Assembly: GCA_046331625.1 (NCBI GenBank)
Contig: JAXLQL010000001.1
Location: 124,001-188,000 of the forward strand
Direction: 5' to 3'
Length of the DNA: 64,000 nt
From: JAXLQL01 sp046331625
Lineage (GTDB): Bacteria; Acidobacteriota; Terriglobia; Bryobacterales; Bryobacteraceae
Under the pieces are notes generated by a model. It had not been told where the DNA came from, made no database searches, and saw only the letters and a program-made list of their open reading frames with translations. Made by a program: the position numbers and the translations under genes. Every line of letters starts with the position of its first letter. The stretch's first letter is position 1. Below, in pieces: positions 16,528 through 24,873 of this stretch.

Positions 16528-18499
16528 CCTGGTGCTGGTCTCGGTGCAAGCGGCGGCGGTTTCGCGATTTCACGTTGCTTCCACAGATCCCGGACCGTGG
16601 CCGCGCATTCTCTCCTCGCTCGGGTTCGTTCCCGGCGCCGGCGGCGTCTATGTCATCAACGAACCGCCCGCCGATGTCGCCGCGTGGCGGCAGCGGATCG
16701 ACGAGGGAGCGACGGTGATCCTGGAAGGCGAGTCCGGGCTGGCGGCTTCGCTCGGGATCCGCCCGAAGCCGGGCAGGCAGGTTCCGGTGCGGAGCCTGGT
16801 GGACGTCCACAATCCGGGCTTGGCGATCGTATGGTCGCGCGCAGTGCCGCTGCCGCTGTTCGAACTGCCGGCGAGTGCGAAGGTGTTCGCGTCAGAGAAA
16901 TGGACGGGAGCGCCCGTGGCCGCCGGAGTTCGACAGGGAAAAGGCGCGGTGCTGTGGGTGGCCGTGCATCCGGGTACGCAAGGATACGAGCGCTTCCCCT
17001 ATCTGGCTCAAGCGCTCGCCGATCTCGGCGTGGAGCCGCCGCTGCGGTCGCGGCACTTGTGGGCATTCTTCGACTGGTCATACCGCAGCCGCGCCGACTC
17101 CGACTTCCTCGCTGCGCGGTGGCGAGCCGCGGGCATCTCGGCGCTCCATGTGGCCGCGTGGCATTTCCACGAACCCGACCCTGCGCGCGACCTCTACCTT
17201 ACGCGCTTGATCGAAGCGTGCCATCGCCAGGCGATCGCTGTGTACGCGTGGGTGGAGTTGCCGCACGTGAGCGAGAAGTTCTGGGCCGATCATCCGGAGT
17301 GGCGTGAGAAGACGGCCATCGGTCAGGATGCCCATCTCGACTGGCGGCGCTTGATGAACCTTCAGGACCCTGCCTGTGCGCGAGCCGTGGCGGCGGGCCT
17401 GGAACAGCTCGTCACGCGATTCGATTGGGATGGCATCAATCTGGCGGAACTCTATTTCGAATCGCTCGAGGGGCACGCGAATGCAGCCCGGTTCACGCCG
17501 ATGAATCAGGCGGTGCGCACGGAGTTCCAGGGCGCTCACGGATTCGATCCGCTCGAGTTGTTCGACGCGGCATCTCCGCGCTATCACGCCAAAGACGCAC
17601 GATCGCTACGAACGCTCCTTGACTGGCGCGCCGCGCTGGCGCAGAGGCTGCAGGAGCACTGGCTGGGGGAGTTGGAGCGAATCCGGCGGCGCAAGCCCGA
17701 TCTCGACCTGGTGCTCACGCACGTGGACGATCGTTACGACACGCGGATGCGCGACTCGATCGGCGCCGATGCGGGCCGCTTGCTCGGACAGCTTTCGCGG
17801 CGCGACTTCACGTTCCTGGTGGAGGATCCAGCCACGCTGTGGGACCTGGGTCCGGAGCGCTATCGCGACATCGCCGCCAAGTATCAGCCGATCACGCCCA
17901 AACCGAACAAGCTCGCGGTGGACATCAACATCGTGGAGCGCTACCAGGACGTGTATCCCACGAAACAACAAACCGGACTGGAATTGTTTCAACTGGTGCA
18001 TCACGCAGCGCAGGCGTTTCCGCGCGTGGCGCTCTACTTCGAGAACTCGCTGCTGCCGGCGGATCTGCCGTGGCTCGGGTCTGCCGCCGCGGCGGCGAAG
18101 CGGGTGGATCGGGTGGGGGAGAAGCTGGTGGTGGAATCGGATCGCGCGTTGGGGGTGCCGTGGAAGGGGCCAGCGCGCGTAGACGGCCGGCCGTGGCCGT
18201 GGCGTGACGATCGGGTGCTGTGGCTTCCGGCGGGTGGACATTCGGTGGAGGCGGCGGCTGCCGATCCGCCGTTGCGGCTGCTGGACTTCAATGGAACTCT
18301 GCAGTCACTGGCGGCGGGCGGCGCCGGGTTGGAACTGGCGTACACGAGCGAGGGCGCTGCGTGGGCGGTGTTCGATCACGCGCTGAGTCGCGTAGAGATC
18401 GATGGCGAGGCGGCGTCGCCACGTGTGGAGGCGGTGGGGTCGCGGCGGGTGATGCGGTTGCCGAGGGGGCAGCACTTGGTTACGGTGAGCGCGCGATAG
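16511..18499 (+). CDS. Exported glycoside-hydrolase-like TIM-barrel protein
   Basis: 662 aa with a signal peptide (MRLLASLVLVSVQAAA). The N-terminal part (about 20-180) has a glutamine-amidotransferase-like feel (INEPPADVAAWRQRIDEGAT, QGKGAVLWVAVHPGTQG). A TIM barrel follows (about 185-540) with AGISALHVAAWHFHEPD, AIAVYAWVELPHVSEKFW and FDWDGINLAELYFES, whose Glu residues are candidate catalytic acids. The arrangement recalls the C-terminal hydrolase domain of PgaB or other GHL families, not a standard CAZy family I can name with confidence. The start ATG 16511 lies inside the preceding TPR gene, so the two form one unit. Confidence 0.65.
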   Translation: MRLLASLVLVSVQAAAVSRFHVASTDPGPWPRILSSLGFVPGAGGVYVINEPPADVAAWRQRIDEGATVILEGESGLAASLGIRPKPGRQVPVRSLVDVHNPGLAIVWSRAVPLPLFELPASAKVFASEKWTGAPVAAGVRQGKGAVLWVAVHPGTQGYERFPYLAQALADLGVEPPLRSRHLWAFFDWSYRSRADSDFLAARWRAAGISALHVAAWHFHEPDPARDLYLTRLIEACHRQAIAVYAWVELPHVSEKFWADHPEWREKTAIGQDAHLDWRRLMNLQDPACARAVAAGLEQLVTRFDWDGINLAELYFESLEGHANAARFTPMNQAVRTEFQGAHGFDPLELFDAASPRYHAKDARSLRTLLDWRAALAQRLQEHWLGELERIRRRKPDLDLVLTHVDDRYDTRMRDSIGADAGRLLGQLSRRDFTFLVEDPATLWDLGPERYRDIAAKYQPITPKPNKLAVDINIVERYQDVYPTKQQTGLELFQLVHHAAQAFPRVALYFENSLLPADLPWLGSAAAAAKRVDRVGEKLVVESDRALGVPWKGPARVDGRPWPWRDDRVLWLPAGGHSVEAAAADPPLRLLDFNGTLQSLAAGGAGLELAYTSEGAAWAVFDHALSRVEIDGEAASPRVEAVGSRRVMRLPRGQHLVTVSAR

Positions 18500-18636
18500 C
18501 TTTGCGGCGTGAGTACACAGGAACAGCCGATTTTGTTCCTGCGAAGTCCGTTCGATTCCCGCTATACTTCTGGGGCTGGTTCCTGGAGTCAGAGAGAGCT
18601 AGAGAGATTTCGGAGAGGAACCGTCCACTTCGTTCA

Positions 18637-19341
18637 ATGCAACAGTCCGCATTCGATTTTCTGAGGGAACTCGAATGGACAGTCCGGAACGAGCCTGCCC
18701 AAGGCACGCCGGAACTGCTCCGCAACTTGTCGCATGAGCTGCGTCAGCCGCTCAGCGCGATCGAATCCATTGCCTTCTATCTGCAAATGGCCATTCCCGG
18801 ATCTCCGGCCAAGTCGCACCAACACCTTGCGCGCATCCCGGAACTGGTCGACTCGATGAACGGCGTGCTCAGTGACGTGGTCCACTACATGGGGCTGATC
18901 CCGCCGCAGGTGCAACACGCGGACCTGCAGGTGCTGGTGGCCGAGGTAGCGGTCGACTTGTTCACTGAACAGCGGCCGCACCTGGTGGTCGACTTGGCAG
19001 CCAACACGATCCCCGTGTCGATCGATTGTCCGCAGGGCCGCCATCTCGTCCGCACGCTGGCTTCGTTCTTTCGCCAGATTGGAAAGCCACTCGACGAGGT
19101 TCGGCTGCGCGCCTCGGCAGCGAACGGCGAAGCGAGGCTCGACTTTCACGCCCCGGGTATCGAATACTCGCCCGACGAACTCGACGCCATGTTCGAACCC
19201 TTCCATCCCGACCTGCCGCAGGGCTGTGCGTTGAGCTTGGTGACGGCTCGCAAGATCGCGGAGGGGCACGGCGGACGTGTCGGCATCCGGTCCGAAGCTG
19301 GAACCGGCACCACGATGACTGTGTATCTGCCACTGGGCTGA
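18637..19341 (+). CDS. Histidine-kinase-like protein with degenerate ATPase domain
   Basis: 234 aa and no membrane segment. A HisKA-type H-box is clear (LLRNLSHELRQPLSAIESIA). The C-terminal half aligns with HATPase_c, ending GHGGRVGIRSEAGTGTTMTVYLPLG. However, the N-box asparagine is not seen (DCPQGRHLVRTLASFFRQI), the G1 DxGxG is replaced (FHAPGIE), and the G2 motif reads GCALSLV. It may act as a phosphotransfer or scaffold protein. The frame is open upstream to 18220, within the preceding gene; ATG 18637 (MQQSAFDFLRELEW) is chosen because it opens the conserved part. No response regulator is adjacent. Confidence 0.68.
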   Translation: MQQSAFDFLRELEWTVRNEPAQGTPELLRNLSHELRQPLSAIESIAFYLQMAIPGSPAKSHQHLARIPELVDSMNGVLSDVVHYMGLIPPQVQHADLQVLVAEVAVDLFTEQRPHLVVDLAANTIPVSIDCPQGRHLVRTLASFFRQIGKPLDEVRLRASAANGEARLDFHAPGIEYSPDELDAMFEPFHPDLPQGCALSLVTARKIAEGHGGRVGIRSEAGTGTTMTVYLPLG

Positions 19342-19375
19342 GCCAAACGTCCCGAAGGGCGATATCCTCAAAGCA

Positions 19376-20545
19376 ATGGTCGCGCAATTGCTTCTGGGGT
19401 GGCTCCTCTTCTTTGGAGACTGGCCACAGTTCCTCGGTCCGCACCGAGACGGCGTCTATGGAGAGGCCGCACCCTGGCCTTCTGACTTCGCATGGCAGAA
19501 GTACGTAGGTGACGGATTCGCCGGTCCTGTGATCTCTGGGGGCAAGCTCGTTCTCTTCCACCGCCGCGACAATTTCGAAATCGTCGAAGCGATGGAAGCC
19601 AAGACCGGCAAGCCCCTGTGGATGTTTCGCTATCCCACCGCGTACAAAGACGACTTCGGATTCGATCCTGGCCCTCGCGCTACGCCTACGGTGTCCGAAG
19701 GGCGCGTGTACACCTACGGCGCCGAGGGCGTCCTGCACGCGCTGGACCTCGAAACAGGAAAGAAGCTCTGGCGTGTGGACGCCGGGCACTGGTTCAACGC
19801 GCCCAAGGGGTTTTTCGGAGCCGGAGGCTCGCCACTGGTGGCGCATGGAAAGGTCTATCTGAACATCGGCGCGAAGGCCACCGGGATCGCCGCTTTTGAC
19901 GCCGCAACGGGAAAGCTTCGCTGGCGCGGCACCACGCACGGCGCAAGCTACTCCTCACCGGTGGACTCGCCCTTCGGCATTGTGTTCCTCACGGCTACCG
20001 GAATCCTGGTGGCGGATCCCGAAAGCGGAGCCGTTCGCTACGAGCAAGCGTGGCACTCGCGGTCGCAGGTGTCAGTGAACGCGGCCACACCCTTGGTCTC
20101 GGGAAACGTGCTCTTCGTTTCCGCGAGCTACGGTACCGGGGCCATCGCGCTCGATTTCTCAACCATGCCGCCGGCGAAGCTCTGGTCGAGCGACGAAGTG
20201 CTATCCGCCCACTACGCCACGCCGGTGCTCACGGGCGGATTCCTTTACGGCCTCCACGGCCGCGCTGACCACGCCGGTGAACAGGAACTGCGCGCGGTGG
20301 AACTCGCTACCGGCCGCATTGCCTGGAGCATGAAGACCTACGGCGCCGGCACGGTCACACTATTGCGTGATCAGATCATGATGATCCGCGACGATGGGCA
20401 GATCTTCCGCATCGCTCCGAACCCGAAGGAGTTGCAGGTGCTTGGGAATTTCAAAACCATCAATGGCAAGGTACGGGCGCATCCCGCAGTCGCGGATGGG
20501 TTGGTGTGCTTGCGGAATACCAAGGTGCTGGCTTGTTTGAAGTAA
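19376..20545 (+). CDS. Exported PQQ-binding-like beta-propeller protein
   Basis: 389 aa. A short hydrophobic leader (MVAQLLLGWLLFFGDW) precedes repeated propeller blades of the PQQ/quinoprotein type, each with a pattern like ALDLETGKKLWRVD, AFDAATGKLRWRG or AVELATGRIAWSMK. The opening WPQFLGPHRDG is typical of the PQQ-like outer-membrane/periplasmic proteins widely found in Planctomycetes and Acidobacteria. The blades lack an obvious catalytic Asp/Glu set of alcohol dehydrogenases, so an enzymatic role is not claimed. The gene ends next to the convergent repeat element at 20558-20664. Confidence 0.85.
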   Translation: MVAQLLLGWLLFFGDWPQFLGPHRDGVYGEAAPWPSDFAWQKYVGDGFAGPVISGGKLVLFHRRDNFEIVEAMEAKTGKPLWMFRYPTAYKDDFGFDPGPRATPTVSEGRVYTYGAEGVLHALDLETGKKLWRVDAGHWFNAPKGFFGAGGSPLVAHGKVYLNIGAKATGIAAFDAATGKLRWRGTTHGASYSSPVDSPFGIVFLTATGILVADPESGAVRYEQAWHSRSQVSVNAATPLVSGNVLFVSASYGTGAIALDFSTMPPAKLWSSDEVLSAHYATPVLTGGFLYGLHGRADHAGEQELRAVELATGRIAWSMKTYGAGTVTLLRDQIMMIRDDGQIFRIAPNPKELQVLGNFKTINGKVRAHPAVADGLVCLRNTKVLACLK

Positions 20546-20557
20546 GCCCGTAGCATG

Positions 20558-20664
20558 GTAGGGCGGACCTGTGGTCCGCTGAGGGGCCTTTGGCCCCTCA
20601 ACTGGCATCCTACGGCGCTCGGGCGGCGGGACTGAAGTCCCGCGCTGGCTAAAGCCCGCCCTAC
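20558..20664. repeat. Multi-hairpin palindromic repeat between convergent genes (family copy A)
   Basis: A 107-bp element is bounded by GTAGGGCGG (20558-20566) and its reverse complement CCGCCCTAC (20656-20664). Inside are three perfect hairpins: GCGGACC/GGTCCGC (20563-20579), TGAGGGGCC/GGCCCCTCA (20580-20600) and GCGGGACT/AGTCCCGC (20626-20643). A GGCTAAAGCC stretch follows. It fills the gap between two converging stop codons, where it may also terminate transcription. The last part recurs nearly unchanged at 38514-38553 and, diverged, at 36913-36952. Confidence 0.75.
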
Positions 20665-20673
20665 ACGGAAAGG

Positions 20674-22044
20674 CTACCGGGCTGGACAGGCGTTCAAGCG
20701 GACGACGAAGCCATCCGAGTAGCCGCCCAGCCGTTGCTGGAGTGCGCCGTCGGGTAGTTGCAGGTCGCGTGAGTTGGTGCTGCCGGCGGCAAAAGCAACG
20801 CCTGCCGCGTTCGCTCCGATTCCGGCGGCGACGTCATTGCCGCTCCCTCCGAGATAGGACGAGCAGAGGAGACCTTCGGCGGCCGGCGCGGCGGGGTCGA
20901 ACCACGCCACGAACCCTTTGTAGCCGCCGGTGAACTCGGGCTGGAAGCCGTCACCCTTGTAAGGAAAGTCCTTCGAGTAGGTGTACCCGGCAACCAGGAT
21001 CCGCCCGGTGCGGTCGACAGCCAAACCGTAGGCGATGTCGGTGTCGTTGCCGCCGAGGAACGACGAGTACGTCAGCTCCTGACCTCTTGGGCGCGAGAAA
21101 TCGAAGCGCGCCACGAAGACATCCGAATCTCCGGCAGTCGTCGTCTGGTAGGCGTTCGGCGACATACGAAGATCATTCGAACGGGTGATGCCTGCGAGAT
21201 ACACGCGGCCCTGGGCGTCGATGGCGGCTGTGTTGGGCTGGTCGAGGTCCGTTCCGCCGTAGTAGGTGCCGTATGTGAGCGCATCGAGGCCGTTCCTCGA
21301 GAAATCGAACTGCACCAGGAAAGCATCGGCCCTGCCGCGGTAGGCGGACTGAGCCGCACCAGTGGTGACCGGGAAATCTTCCGACGCCGTGTAGCCGGAC
21401 ATGTAGACTCGATTGGCCGCGTTGTCCACGACAACGCCCGTAGCCACGTCTGTGCTGCCGCCTCCGAAGTAGGTGGAGTAGACGCCGCTGCTCTTGCCGC
21501 CGCGAGGAGGCTCGAACGCCGCGTAAAAAGCGTCCCATCCCCCGCGCCGCGAACCTTGCATCGCGCCACCCAAGAGCGGGAAGTCGTCAGACGAGGTGTA
21601 GCCGGCGACATGGATTCTGCCGCGCGCGTCCGCCGCGACCGCATTGCCTACCTCGGTTCCAGCGGCGCCGAGATAGGTTGAATACCAGAGACTGCCTTCT
21701 CCGCGCTCCACCAGATTGATCTGCGCTACGAAAGCGTCCTTCGCGCCCGCGTTGGTGTCCTGGTAGCCGTTGCGGATCGGGAAATCGATCGACTCTGTGT
21801 AGCCGGTGATGAAACATGAGGTCAGATTGTCCACGGCGATGGCGCGCGGCTCTTCGTCGGCCGAGCCCCCGAGGTAGGTGGAGTAGACCAGCGAGTCCGC
21901 ACCAGTGAGCGCCGTATCGAACACGGCCACGAAGACATCCTTGCCCCCCGGCACTACAGGCGCATCGCGGAACGAGCCGAGATCGGTCCGCAGGTTAGTC
22001 GAGTTCGTGTAGCCTGTCACCCAAAGTCTTCCGCGAGAATCCAT
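20674..22044 (-). CDS. SBBP-repeat beta-propeller surface protein (open C-terminal part of a frameshifted gene)
   Basis: 456 aa of repeats of about 55 residues. Each repeat follows the SBBP pattern: STYLGG...D...AIAVD..GR.YVAGYT.S.DFP (examples LVYSTYLGGSADEEPRAIA, AYGLAVDRTGRILVAGYTYS). Such proteins are exported and believed to sit on the cell surface; function is unknown. The frame starts at ATG 22044, but in intact family members this is the middle of the first blade. The usual N-terminal domain and start lie upstream at 22045-22745 in several reading frames. The ORF may be called as a gene, yet without that part it has no signal peptide. Confidence 0.8.
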   Translation of the reverse strand: MDSRGRLWVTGYTNSTNLRTDLGSFRDAPVVPGGKDVFVAVFDTALTGADSLVYSTYLGGSADEEPRAIAVDNLTSCFITGYTESIDFPIRNGYQDTNAGAKDAFVAQINLVERGEGSLWYSTYLGAAGTEVGNAVAADARGRIHVAGYTSSDDFPLLGGAMQGSRRGGWDAFYAAFEPPRGGKSSGVYSTYFGGGSTDVATGVVVDNAANRVYMSGYTASEDFPVTTGAAQSAYRGRADAFLVQFDFSRNGLDALTYGTYYGGTDLDQPNTAAIDAQGRVYLAGITRSNDLRMSPNAYQTTTAGDSDVFVARFDFSRPRGQELTYSSFLGGNDTDIAYGLAVDRTGRILVAGYTYSKDFPYKGDGFQPEFTGGYKGFVAWFDPAAPAAEGLLCSSYLGGSGNDVAAGIGANAAGVAFAAGSTNSRDLQLPDGALQQRLGGYSDGFVVRLNACPAR

Positions 22045-22745
22045 CGCGTTAGACCTTGATCACGTCGAAATCGTCGCCCCGAAGTAGGTTCCGTTGACGA
22101 TCACCGGGTCGATCACAAGCTCGCGCGAATGATCGTAAGGAGCCAGTTCGAACGCAACGCGGCCACCTTCGACCTTGTAGCCGCCAGCCACCTCTTCGAG
22201 CTTCCCCGCGGCGTCACGCTGAAACACGAACGGCCTGGGTTGTTTCAAACAGACCGCGCCTGACTTGATTTCGAGCTCGTAGGCGCGTTCACCGAAACCG
22301 CGGCGGCGCCAGGAAACCGAGCGCGATCGACGATGCGTCGGCGCCTGGAGCCACCACGAAGTCATACTCGAGGCGTTTGCCGCTGGCGCGATAGACGAGG
22401 TCCACGCCGGGGTACACGCCACTGTAGCGAACCTTGCCGTACTGCGGATCGAGCCCTTCCACTGCGCCGGGTCATTGCCCTTGAACGAGCCGGAAGTCGC
22501 GCGAGCCCGCCGGCGAGCATAGCAGTCGAGCGCCAGCGGCCACTACGCGCAACCTCGCTGCCGCCGAAGCCGACACGCTCCGCGGTCATCCAGCAGCACG
22601 CGGTTCTCGCCGAAACGAGACGCAAAGCGGACATCGGCCGGTAATTGTCCCTGGTTGGCTTCGAATCGCAGCGGCTGAACGGACGGCGTCTACGCGCTGG
22701 TTCACGTCAGTGGTCAAAAGGAAGAAAGCAAAGGAATGGATAGCA
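22045..22745 (-). pseudogene. Frameshifted N-terminal part of the SBBP-repeat gene
   Basis: Reading the minus strand, family-typical pieces appear in changing frames. In order they are: LRFEANQGQLPADVRFASRF then GENRVLLDD (about 22670-22580), GSFKGNDPAQWKG (about 22500-22460), KVRYSGVYPGVDLVYRASGK and LEYDFVVAPGADASSIALGF (about 22440-22310), RAYELEIKSGAV to SRELVIDPVIVNGTYFG (about 22290-22075), then GDDFDVIK before the open repeat region. At least four indels are needed to join them. All lie within about 600 bp. The parts are colinear and well conserved, so either decay is recent or the sequence has local errors. Confidence 0.75.
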
Positions 22746-22787
22746 TCGGGCGGGTCTGGACCCCAATTTCATCACTATAGCGAAAAC

Positions 22788-23576
22788 TCACCACGCATGG
22801 AAGTAGCCGTCTTTTTGGACCACCTCCACGGCGGTCCCAAACAGTTCGCCGAGATGGTGTGACGTGAGCAAATCCTGTTTGGTTCCATCGGCAAGGATAC
22901 GCCCGCCGCCCAGCAGCACCACCCGGTCAATCTCGGGGATGATGTCGGGCAGGTGGTGCGTTACCAGGATGATGGTGATCCCCTGCCCCGCCAGCTTGCG
23001 GAGCACGTCGCGCAGGCCGTGTGTGGCATGGATGTCGAGGCTGTTGGTGGGTTCGTCGAAAATCAGCGCTCGCGGCCGGTGGACCAGCGACCGCGCGATC
23101 AGCACCCGCCGAGCCTCGCCTGAGGAAAGTTCTTCCGTCGGGCGATCCGCCAGATGAGCGATCTCGAGCGTCTCCATCACTTCGCGAACCTGCCGTTCCA
23201 TCGCTTTCGTCACGCGGTGGTTTCCCCAGATCCCGATGGACCCGTGGAACCCGCCAAGCACGATCTCGCGGCTGGTCTCTTCGCGGCGCGTCATTTCCAC
23301 CCAGTCATAGGAAACGATGCCCAGCATCGGGCGCAGTTCGAAGATGTTCCAGCGGCGCTGGCCGAAGATCTCGAGCCACGAATCTTCGACGGAAGGATCC
23401 GGATACAGTTCCCGCGTGATCGTCTTGATCAGACTCGACTTGCCGCATCCGTTCGGGCCCAGAATCGCCACGTGCTGGCCTTCATGCACCTGAAGGTTCA
23501 AGTTCTGGAGCACACGGCGCTGTTTCCGGATGACGGTGACGTTGTGGTAGTCGAGAACCGGAACCGGCCTACTCAC
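22788..23576 (-). CDS. ABC transporter ATP-binding protein (YlmA/ModF-like)
   Basis: 262 aa, a single ABC ATPase. Walker A is ILGPNGCGKSS, the signature is ELSSGEARRVLIARSL, Walker B is ALIFDEPTNSLD and the switch His is in ILVTHHLPDI. The insertion FELRPMLGIVSYDW resembles YlmA/ModF-type soluble ATPases. No permease or binding protein is beside it, so transport cannot be assumed. Its start overlaps the end of the upstream esterase gene by 8 bases, giving probable translational coupling. Confidence 0.88.
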   Translation of the reverse strand: MSRPVPVLDYHNVTVIRKQRRVLQNLNLQVHEGQHVAILGPNGCGKSSLIKTITRELYPDPSVEDSWLEIFGQRRWNIFELRPMLGIVSYDWVEMTRREETSREIVLGGFHGSIGIWGNHRVTKAMERQVREVMETLEIAHLADRPTEELSSGEARRVLIARSLVHRPRALIFDEPTNSLDIHATHGLRDVLRKLAGQGITIILVTHHLPDIIPEIDRVVLLGGGRILADGTKQDLLTSHHLGELFGTAVEVVQKDGYFHAW

Positions 23577-24798
23577 GATTGAGGGCCTTCACGCGAAACA
23601 TCGGTTTTGTTTTCTCGGCCGGATCCATGGCGAAGGTCTGCTCGGTCTTGGCAGGATCGTAGTCACGCCACAGCCAGACCATTTCTTCGGGCAGTTCCGA
23701 ATGGCCAGCGTTGCGCGAGTGCGCTCCGTTACCGAAGACGAAGCGGAAATCGTACTCCTGCATCTTGAGGGAGTTCGCCATGGCTATGTTCTGGGCAGGC
23801 CAACTGCCGTGGTTGTTCTCGAGGTCCTCTGCGCCGTCTTGGAGCCAAACCCGGATGTTGCGGCGGGGCTCCTTGCGGATCTTGAATGGATAGAGATTCC
23901 CCCCGTCGATCACGCCCGGCTGCCACTGGATGCTAGTGAAGCTGCCGATGCGGGAAAGCGCGCGGGTGAAGTACTCGGGATGCGTGTATGCGGCGTTGAA
24001 AGCACAGATTCCGCCCGAGGAATCTCCTGCGATTGCATGGCTGTAGCCATCCTTCCTCAAGTTGTACTTCTTCCCTACTTCAGGAATCACTTCATCCCTG
24101 AGGAAGCGGACGTAGCGGTCATCCATCATGTCGTATTCGATCGACCGCATGCGCTTCTGATCCACCGAGCCCGGCGAAATCAAAATGTGAAGAATGACGG
24201 GGATCTTCTTCTCGTGCGTGAGGTTATCGAACACGACCTGGGCACGCGAGGGAGCTTCGCGGTTCACCAACACCTCGCCATCCTGCCAGATCATGAACGC
24301 CGCCGGAGTGGCCGGGTCATATTGCGCGGGCACGTACACCCAATAGTCGCTTTTCATACCCGGATAGATCTGGCTCGTGTGGACATGCTTCCCGTCGAGC
24401 TTGCCTTGGGGAACGCCCGGCTTGGCGTAGGAGTCGGGTCCGAAGGCGGGCATGTTCAGGTCACCGCCGAAAGGTTTGCCGTCCACCATGTAGTGGAACG
24501 AGTGCGTGCGGCCGGTCTTGAGCTTGGCGGTGCCGAACCAGCTTCCTGCGCCGCTCTTGTTCATCTTGATGGGAGCGCCATCGTCGATGACGAGCGTGGG
24601 CGGTTTGGCCGAATCCACGGCGAACACGAACTCGTCGAGATGGCCGAGCCAAGCCGTGCCCTTCTTCATCTTTTCGTCGCCCAGCACTTCGCGAAGCTTG
24701 GGGGCTCCAGACTTCGCCATCTTCACGACTTCTGGAAGTGAAGGAGCCTGTGCAAACACCGCCACGGCGGCTATGAGAATTCCCGCAATGCGCATCAT
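23569..24798 (-). CDS. Exported esterase of the enterochelin-esterase / esterase D type
   Basis: About 409 aa with a signal peptide (MMRIAGILIAAVAVFAQ). The N-terminal part (about 30-140) resembles the immunoglobulin-like domain of Fes-type esterases (THSFHYMVDGKPFGG). The catalytic alpha/beta-hydrolase domain has the nucleophile in IAGDSSGGICAFNAAYTHPE, an acid candidate in VWLQDGAEDLEN and a histidine in HSRNAGHSELPE. Typical substrates are siderophores, feruloyl or acetyl esters; which one is unknown. An ATG at 24795 and a GTG at 24813 are alternative starts. It is followed by an overlapping ABC ATPase gene and is divergent to the MFS transporter gene. Confidence 0.82.
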   Translation of the reverse strand: MMRIAGILIAAVAVFAQAPSLPEVVKMAKSGAPKLREVLGDEKMKKGTAWLGHLDEFVFAVDSAKPPTLVIDDGAPIKMNKSGAGSWFGTAKLKTGRTHSFHYMVDGKPFGGDLNMPAFGPDSYAKPGVPQGKLDGKHVHTSQIYPGMKSDYWVYVPAQYDPATPAAFMIWQDGEVLVNREAPSRAQVVFDNLTHEKKIPVILHILISPGSVDQKRMRSIEYDMMDDRYVRFLRDEVIPEVGKKYNLRKDGYSHAIAGDSSGGICAFNAAYTHPEYFTRALSRIGSFTSIQWQPGVIDGGNLYPFKIRKEPRRNIRVWLQDGAEDLENNHGSWPAQNIAMANSLKMQEYDFRFVFGNGAHSRNAGHSELPEEMVWLWRDYDPAKTEQTFAMDPAEKTKPMFRVKALNRE

Positions 24799-24873
24799 CG
24801 GAGAGGGTACCACGGCGGCGCGCAGGTAGCGCCGAGCGAGGGTGAAAGGGACCTGCCGTGATATGCTGACGCC

